Below, piece after piece: positions 59,028 through 64,000 of a DNA stretch of 64,000 nucleotides (position 1 is the first letter of the stretch; every line of letters begins with the position of its first letter). The notes under the pieces are model-generated. The model worked only from the letters and a program-made list of their open reading frames with translations. It had not been told where the DNA came from and did no database searches. A program made the position numbers and the translations under genes. The stretch comes from Methanobacteriota archaeon (GTDB lineage: Archaea > Halobacteriota > Methanomicrobia > Methanomicrobiales > Methanomicrobiaceae), in the NCBI GenBank assembly GCA_016841665.1, contig JAENYT010000005.1, positions 1 to 64,000 of the forward strand. Direction: 5' to 3'.

Positions 59028-59568
59028 GGATGGGTTTTTCCCCTTCGCTGTCGATGACCAGCGTTCTGCCGCCTGAAGGTTTCATGTTCATGAAATGCAT
59101 TTTCACTGCTGCGTATTCCTCGTCCTCGGCGCGCGTTCGTGCGAGAAGGTTGCGGGCAATGGCAACCGCATCCTTATCGGCGATGTCCCTGCCCAGTCCA
59201 GGACACTCGAACACCATCAGTCCCTCCTCGCCCAGCATGAAGGGATAGGTGCGGCATATCCACGGCCGGTGATCATACACGGCGCAATGATCGTGTTCAA
59301 GAAACATGCACCGGTCCTCCGTTCGTTTGAGACACCAGCCGAAGGTGTACCGTGTCCCCTGCCCGTCCTCGATGAACTCGGGATAGGGCTCTGCAATCTC
59401 CCGCCAGGCGCGCCCGGTGGCAGTGCATATGCGCCGTATCTCGGGCGGGCCCACCATGACGAGGTTGGACTCCCTCGCCACGCGGCGGCAGCAGTCTCCG
59501 CATCGCTGGCACTGGAATCCAATAGCCTTGATCCGGGCTGCCAGGGCGGTTTCAGGTTCCATGAGCAT
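59020..59568 (-). CDS. YkgJ-type cysteine cluster protein
   Basis: Starting at ATG 59568 the product has 182 residues. It contains the zinc- or iron-chelating CxxCGxCC motif (FQCQRCGDCCRRV), FGWCLKRTEDRCMFLEHDHCAVYDHRPWICRTYPF and FECPGLG, the UPF0153/YkgJ signature. The metal and function are not established. Upstream starts up to 59637 would overlap the guaA stop region and lack similarity. The gene overlaps TraB and probably forms an operon with guaAa upstream. Confidence 0.85.
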   Translation of the reverse strand: MLMEPETALAARIKAIGFQCQRCGDCCRRVARESNLVMVGPPEIRRICTATGRAWREIAEPYPEFIEDGQGTRYTFGWCLKRTEDRCMFLEHDHCAVYDHRPWICRTYPFMLGEEGLMVFECPGLGRDIADKDAVAIARNLLARTRAEDEEYAAVKMHFMNMKPSGGRTLVIDSEGEKPIHG

Positions 59569-59578
59569 GCAGCGTTCG

Positions 59579-60145
59579 TCAACGCGAGGCCAATTCTCTG
59601 CAGATGGCATCGAAGTTTTCATAGACGCGTCGGCCATCCTCGGTGTGGCTTACTTCGGGATGCCACTGGATGCCGTAGATACGGTGCGCCGGGTCGGCGA
59701 TGGCTTCGGCCCCGCATATCGATGACCGCGCCAGAAGTGAAAAGCCCTCGGGCACCACCGACACCTCATCCGCGTGGCTTGCCCAGACATTGATGCTGTC
59801 CGGATACCCGGCGAGAATGTCGTCGTGGTCGATGATCTCCACCCGTACGGCCCCGTACCCGCCGCTGGCCCCTTTCGTGACGGTGCCGCCCTTTGTGGCG
59901 GCGATCACATGCAGCCCAAGGCAGATCCCGAGCACGGGGAGGTCCAGATCCAGGTACTGCGGAGCATTGTTCACCCTGCTGATATCCGGCCCCCCTCCGA
60001 GAATGATGCCGCGGCACTCCTCGGCCACCTGTTCCGGGGGAGTCGTATTCGGGATCATCTTCGCATCGATCTCCAGATCCCGCAGCATCCGGAGGATGAG
60101 ATGATTGAACTGCCCGAAATTATTGACCACGTACAGAGGACGCAT
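59579..60145 (-). CDS. guaAA: GMP synthase glutamine amidotransferase subunit (archaeal split GuaA)
   Basis: The 188-residue class I amidotransferase has LYVVNNFGQFNHLILRMLRD, the nucleophile Cys75 in VLGICLGLHV, and His162 and Glu164 in GIQWHPEVSHTE. It releases ammonia from glutamine for the separate ATP-pyrophosphatase subunit that makes GMP from XMP. In archaea these subunits are encoded apart; the partner is not in this window. It probably leads a small operon with the YkgJ-type and TraB genes. Confidence 0.92.
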   Translation of the reverse strand: MRPLYVVNNFGQFNHLILRMLRDLEIDAKMIPNTTPPEQVAEECRGIILGGGPDISRVNNAPQYLDLDLPVLGICLGLHVIAATKGGTVTKGASGGYGAVRVEIIDHDDILAGYPDSINVWASHADEVSVVPEGFSLLARSSICGAEAIADPAHRIYGIQWHPEVSHTEDGRRVYENFDAICRELASR

Positions 60146-60260
60146 TTTATCAATATGGGAAGTCCGAGAGTATAGCGTTTTGTGAGGGGGCCAACGAACC
60201 TCCGGGTGCGCATCACCTTCACAAGAAAAAATGGGTAAACAGGGGTGGATAATTCACCCT

Positions 60261-61277
60261 TCAATCATAGCTGTCGACAAACCGGAGAATGCTACCGGTG
60301 ATCTCTTCCGGCGTATATCCCATAATGCGGGCGAGGAGCATGGCTCCCCCGGCCCCCATTCCCTCCTTCACCTCACCGATGCAGTACCGGGCGAGCCCCC
60401 CGTGCCCGAGATCGCCAAACGCGGGATCGACGTAATACGCAGTCGTGCCCACCTCCTCGACGGTCGCCGCAAAGCTTGCACTCGGGTCGTCACGGAGATA
60501 GACCGTGGTGGCGAGCGGGGGCATCGCCTCCCCCATTGTCCCCAGCAGCGCTGCGACTGCGAGCATCTGCGTCCCGCCGGCAAGCACCAGTGTCCCCTCG
60601 TACGCGGTCGCAATGCCGGCCGCCACCGCCATCATGGGGTCGCCTGCGTAGCGGATGATGTCGAGGGGATCCGTTATCCCGTCGTACCGGATACGGTGCA
60701 GGGCCAGTTCTGCCACTTCGTCCTTGAGCCCGTGGGGGTTCTCGACAAAACTGCTGCTCACGCGGGCATCGTACCCGAGGGCACGGAGCACGCAGAGCGC
60801 GGTGGTGGTCCCGCCGGGGACGCACTCACCGAGCACCAGAAGATCGCTGATCGAATTGTAGATTGAGGCGATATACTGCCCTTTTTCAAAAAGCCCTGCC
60901 ACACCGGGGACGGCCTCGCCGTAGCGGGGATCTTCTCCGGGCGTCCCGTAGACATCAAGGCAGGGGACCGTGGGGGAATACCTGAGCCCCGCATTGATGA
61001 AGAGGGGCGCAAGCCCGGTCAGCTCGACCATCGAGCGGGTGATCGTTGCGGGGGTGGGGCACCCGGTGGGCGTGTTGGGTTTTTCCGACATGCTCGTGAT
61101 CGATCCGCGGGCCACGAGTTCCGCGTCGAGAATGGGGGTGTAGAGAGTTTTTTCCGGGGAGGGACCTGCTCCCGAGATACCGGGAACCGTACTGAGCATG
61201 GTGTTGCCGAGTATCAGGCTCAGGATGGGTCGTGTGAACGTGAAGGACGGTGGTTCCGAGAGAAAAACCATACCCAT
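60261..61277 (-). CDS. cobT: Archaeal CobT-like nicotinate-nucleotide:base phosphoribosyltransferase
   Basis: From ATG 61277 (or 61271) the product has about 338 residues. It follows the archaeal CobT-like (UPF0284) pattern: PILSLILGNTMLSTVPGISG, TPTGCPTPATITRSMVELTG, VLGECVPGGTTTALCVLRAL, GTLVLAGGTQMLAVAALLG and the Glu-containing end CIGEVKEGMGAGGAMLLARI. It would form alpha-ribazole phosphate or an analogue for the lower ligand of cobamides, cofactors of methyltransferases in methanogens. The extension to 61370 is not family-like. Confidence 0.87.
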   Translation of the reverse strand: MGMVFLSEPPSFTFTRPILSLILGNTMLSTVPGISGAGPSPEKTLYTPILDAELVARGSITSMSEKPNTPTGCPTPATITRSMVELTGLAPLFINAGLRYSPTVPCLDVYGTPGEDPRYGEAVPGVAGLFEKGQYIASIYNSISDLLVLGECVPGGTTTALCVLRALGYDARVSSSFVENPHGLKDEVAELALHRIRYDGITDPLDIIRYAGDPMMAVAAGIATAYEGTLVLAGGTQMLAVAALLGTMGEAMPPLATTVYLRDDPSASFAATVEEVGTTAYYVDPAFGDLGHGGLARYCIGEVKEGMGAGGAMLLARIMGYTPEEITGSILRFVDSYD

Positions 61278-61376
61278 CAATAGTGCGCTCCTCGTAGTAA
61301 AAAGTGCGGGATTTCCCGCCGTGGAGAAGAAGGCAATGCCGGGAACAAGGGAAAGAAAAGTGCGATGCACAACGTT

Positions 61377-64000
61377 TCAAGACTTGAGACGCTTGCGCAG
61401 CTTGAAGAGTATGCCGTCTTCCGCCTCTTGCTTCAATTTATCCATCGTTTCGACCGCGCTCAAGCCTGCAGTGCGCACATGCGTCCCTTCATTCCCGGGG
61501 AGCGTACCTTCCCGCTGGGAATTATTCACCATTTCAAGGGCGTTTTTCAGCGCGGCCTGCATCCGCGCCTTTTCCGAGCTGGTCACCCTGACCTCCTTGT
61601 AGAAACGGTGTACCTGCTCCATCGATACCTTCGGGATTTCGGCCCCTAAATGCCCGTTTTCACCCGCGGAGGGAGCGGGAGGAGCGTGTCCCGGGGAAGC
61701 ATCAGCCTTCGTCATGGCCGGCTCACCGGGTTCGGGCACGGCCGGTCCCTGAACGGGAACGCCGGCAATGTTGTTCAACCCCGCACCGGGCATGATGCGC
61801 TCCAGAAGATCGTCGGGAATGTCGATCTCACCTTCGTTTCTTTCCGTTGCTGCAGGTGACTCGGGGGCTGTTTCGCCGTGGAACCGGTTTTTATCGAAAT
61901 TCGCCGTTTCGGTTTCTTTCTTGAGGAGGTTCACCTGACCGAGGGAGTACTTGAGGGCATCCTGCAGTTTCTCCCTCTCGGCATGCGTGGTTTGAAGTTC
62001 GGCCTTCAAACGGTTGATCTGGTCGAGAAGATGCTCCATTTCCCTGGTCGCATCGATGAATACCTCCTGCATTTCAGCCTTTTCCGCCTTTAAGCCCTTC
62101 ACCTCACCTCTCAGCTGCTCAAGCTCTTCAAGCGCATTGTCGAGCGCAATCTGCACACCCACCTCGTCGGCAATATCGGGCTTCTGCCGGATGCGATCGA
62201 GTTCCTCCCGCACCTCCAGGAATTCGGCTTCCAGCTCATCATTCCGGGCGGCAGCCAATTCCATCATCCCCTGTTGTTGGCTGACCAGTTCAAGCGCATC
62301 GTTGAGGGCCGTCTGGATCCCACTTCTTTCTGTCCTGAGCGCGACGGTTTCACGCTCAAGCTCCGCAACCCGGGTATCTGCCGCATGGTCAGGATGGTCA
62401 TTGTCGGCGGTGGATGCCTCGAACGCATTGCGAAGCTGCAGCACCTCATCCTGCGATGCGGCGAGGGCGAGGGCCAGATCATTTCTCCTGCTGCGGATAT
62501 CCGCAACCATACGATCGAGGTCCTCCACGCGGGCATCGGCACGCGCAAGGGCAGCCGAGAGTTCAGTGTTGCGGGCCGAGACTTCACGGGCATCGGCATG
62601 CAGCTGCTCGTGTTCAGCCCGGACCGCGAAGAGAGAGGCCTCGAGACCCGCCTTTTCCCTGCCCGCCGACGCAAGCGCTTCCTCCAGCGCCGCAGCGCGT
62701 GCCGTGAGTGCCTCCACCTCTCCATCCAGGCGGGATTTTTCCGCGTGCGCTTCAGAAAAGGCACAGTTGAGCGCTTCGTTCTCCTGCCGGAACGCGTCAA
62801 TCCTTCTCAGGAGGTCAGCCCTCTCCTGGTGCATCCCTGACCACTCGAACTCCAGCATGCCGATACGCTCCTTTGCCTTTCCCAGGGCATCGCCGAGATC
62901 CGCCTTTTCAGCCTCGATCCCCGCGCTCTTTGCATAGAGATCCTCGAGTTCGCTTCGTGCGGCCAGTAGATCGGAAAGGATCCGGGATTTTTCAGAGGTG
63001 ACTCCCTCAAACGCGTCCTGGAGCGCTTCCACACGGGAATCGGCGTTCTCAAGCGCTTCGGTAAGGTTCGCGTGCTCCTGCTCAGCGGTTGCAATTGCGT
63101 TCTTCAGGGATTCGATCTCGCTATTGGCAGCCTTGAGGGAGGATTCGATCTCGGTCTTCTCCGCATTGACCGAAATCGCCTCATTCCGCCACCGGCCGGT
63201 TTCATCCCGCGCGTCCGCAAGGGCTTGCTCGCGTTCACGCCCCGCGCCCTTGAGTTCCTGCACGGTCTGGTTGAGCTCGTAGATACGCACGCGTGAGAGA
63301 TGGAGCTCATCTCGATATGCGTCCCGTTCATCGCTCGCACGCTCGTATTCGGTCAGCAGCTCCTCGAGCTCATTCTGAACCCCGCGCAGCTGTTCAGCCT
63401 GTGCCCCACGCTCGCCCTCAATGCGTGCGGTCTCCTCTTGTAATCCGTCGATCCGCTCCAGCGCATCGCTGAGCGCCGACTCGGTCTCGCGGTTTTTCTC
63501 CGATAGGGCGTACATTGCCTGCTTCAGCCGGTCACCCTCGGCAGCTGTCTCCTCGAGGATCGCGTTGAGCTGCTCTTTTTCGTCCTGGAGCGTTGTGATC
63601 TCTTCATTGAACCGTTGCAGTTCTTCCAGCGTTTCATGCAGCTGATTCTGCATGCGCACCTTTTCCCTCTGCGAAACCAGGACTTCCCCGTTGTAGCGTT
63701 CGACCTGCGTCAGCGACTGCTCGACCTGGCGGAGCGCCTCTCTCAGTGCCGCCTGCATGCGGGCATTTTCCTGTTCCGCCTGCAGTGTCTCTCTGTTCAC
63801 ATGGTCGACCTGAAGCAGGGCATTGTTCAGTGCGCGCTGGATGCGGGTATTTTCCTCCTCCACCCGTGCGGCTTCCCGTTCCAGCACAGCCACCCGTTTT
63901 AGTGCCGACCGGGCATTTCGCACCGCACCGTCACGCTCCTCTTCGGCGGACTGCACCTTTGATTGCAGGGTTTTGATCTGCGTGACATGCGAGTCCAGTT
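61377..64000 (-). CDS. Very long coiled-coil protein (N-terminus beyond window)
   Basis: The frame is open to the right edge, so at least 874 residues are seen and the start lies outside. Nearly all of it is Glu/Lys/Arg/Ala-rich with heptad spacing and reads as continuous coiled coil. Several segments repeat a theme of about 40 residues ending in EKARMQAALKNALE or ENARMQAALREAL-like blocks. A Pro-rich gap (about 120-170 residues from the end: GVPVQGPAVPEPGEPAM) precedes a short helical tail (KLKQEAEDGILFKLRKRLKS). No SMC hinge or ATPase motif is visible. A structural or scaffold role is possible; function unknown. Confidence 0.8.
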   Translation of the reverse strand, partial: LDSHVTQIKTLQSKVQSAEEERDGAVRNARSALKRVAVLEREAARVEEENTRIQRALNNALLQVDHVNRETLQAEQENARMQAALREALRQVEQSLTQVERYNGEVLVSQREKVRMQNQLHETLEELQRFNEEITTLQDEKEQLNAILEETAAEGDRLKQAMYALSEKNRETESALSDALERIDGLQEETARIEGERGAQAEQLRGVQNELEELLTEYERASDERDAYRDELHLSRVRIYELNQTVQELKGAGREREQALADARDETGRWRNEAISVNAEKTEIESSLKAANSEIESLKNAIATAEQEHANLTEALENADSRVEALQDAFEGVTSEKSRILSDLLAARSELEDLYAKSAGIEAEKADLGDALGKAKERIGMLEFEWSGMHQERADLLRRIDAFRQENEALNCAFSEAHAEKSRLDGEVEALTARAAALEEALASAGREKAGLEASLFAVRAEHEQLHADAREVSARNTELSAALARADARVEDLDRMVADIRSRRNDLALALAASQDEVLQLRNAFEASTADNDHPDHAADTRVAELERETVALRTERSGIQTALNDALELVSQQQGMMELAAARNDELEAEFLEVREELDRIRQKPDIADEVGVQIALDNALEELEQLRGEVKGLKAEKAEMQEVFIDATREMEHLLDQINRLKAELQTTHAEREKLQDALKYSLGQVNLLKKETETANFDKNRFHGETAPESPAATERNEGEIDIPDDLLERIMPGAGLNNIAGVPVQGPAVPEPGEPAMTKADASPGHAPPAPSAGENGHLGAEIPKVSMEQVHRFYKEVRVTSSEKARMQAALKNALEMVNNSQREGTLPGNEGTHVRTAGLSAVETMDKLKQEAEDGILFKLRKRLKS

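Overview
The window looks like chromosomal DNA of a methanogenic euryarchaeon, most likely of the order Methanomicrobiales. This is inferred from gene content: archaeal aIF1A, XerA, a stand-alone GMP synthase glutaminase subunit, archaeal-type CobT, a MobB-MoaE fusion, a hexulose-6-phosphate synthase/RraA fusion, tandem PaaK ligases followed by an ACT protein, a dockerin/PKD surface protein, TATA-box promoters and U-rich terminators. No rRNA, archaellum, methanogenesis or replication-origin genes are present, so the genus cannot be fixed.

Layout. (1) 1-4650: the tRNA-proximal end of an integrated mobile element that runs off the left edge. A tyrosine integrase with a zinc ribbon lies next to tRNA-Gln(UUG). 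Behind it come two AT-rich cargo genes (PLD-type nuclease with zinc ribbons; DUF4145 protein) and a GC-rich operon of at least six tiny, overlapping genes ending in a winged-helix regulator. (2) 4.8-11.6 kb: a radical SAM protein, aIF1A, a secreted DUF642-like protein and a UPF0182 membrane protein. (3) 11.8-39.0 kb: a large cell-surface glycan locus. Two paralogous secreted beta-helix proteins, one of them a large PKD/CBM6-like/dockerin protein, flank a Wzx-type flippase. About 15 genes on the minus strand then encode dTDP-sugar synthesis (RmlA, RmlB), a PLP/Fe-S 3-dehydrase (RfbH type), a DegT aminotransferase, an SDR epimerase, UDP-ManNAc(A) synthesis (WecB, WecC), glycosyltransferases, a CapK-like ligase, a six-hairpin protein and a DUF2206 membrane protein. 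(4) 39.4-42.8 kb: a SPASM radical SAM protein and XerA with a dif-like inverted repeat in its promoter, then about 1.2 kb without a convincing gene. (5) 42.8-64.0 kb: a mostly housekeeping region. It holds DUF5806-like, MobB-MoaE, a GlmM-like mutase, an acylphosphatase, a stand-alone Cas1 homologue with no CRISPR context, an arginine deiminase-family protein, a PAS/receiver kinase pair, carbamate kinase, two PaaK ligases plus a double-ACT protein, HPS-RraA, a nitroreductase, TraB, a YkgJ-type protein, GuaAa, CobT and a long coiled-coil protein cut by the right edge.

Working together: region 3 probably builds and exports a glycan containing dideoxy- and N-acetylmannosaminuronic-type sugars and supplies secreted polysaccharide-binding proteins. 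Region 1 is horizontally acquired and may carry defence cargo. In region 5 the deiminase and carbamate kinase could be two of the three enzymes of the arginine deiminase pathway. The most unusual items are the Cas1-solo gene with an apparent catalytic Glu-to-His change, the dif-like site at xerA, and the AT-rich element cargo.
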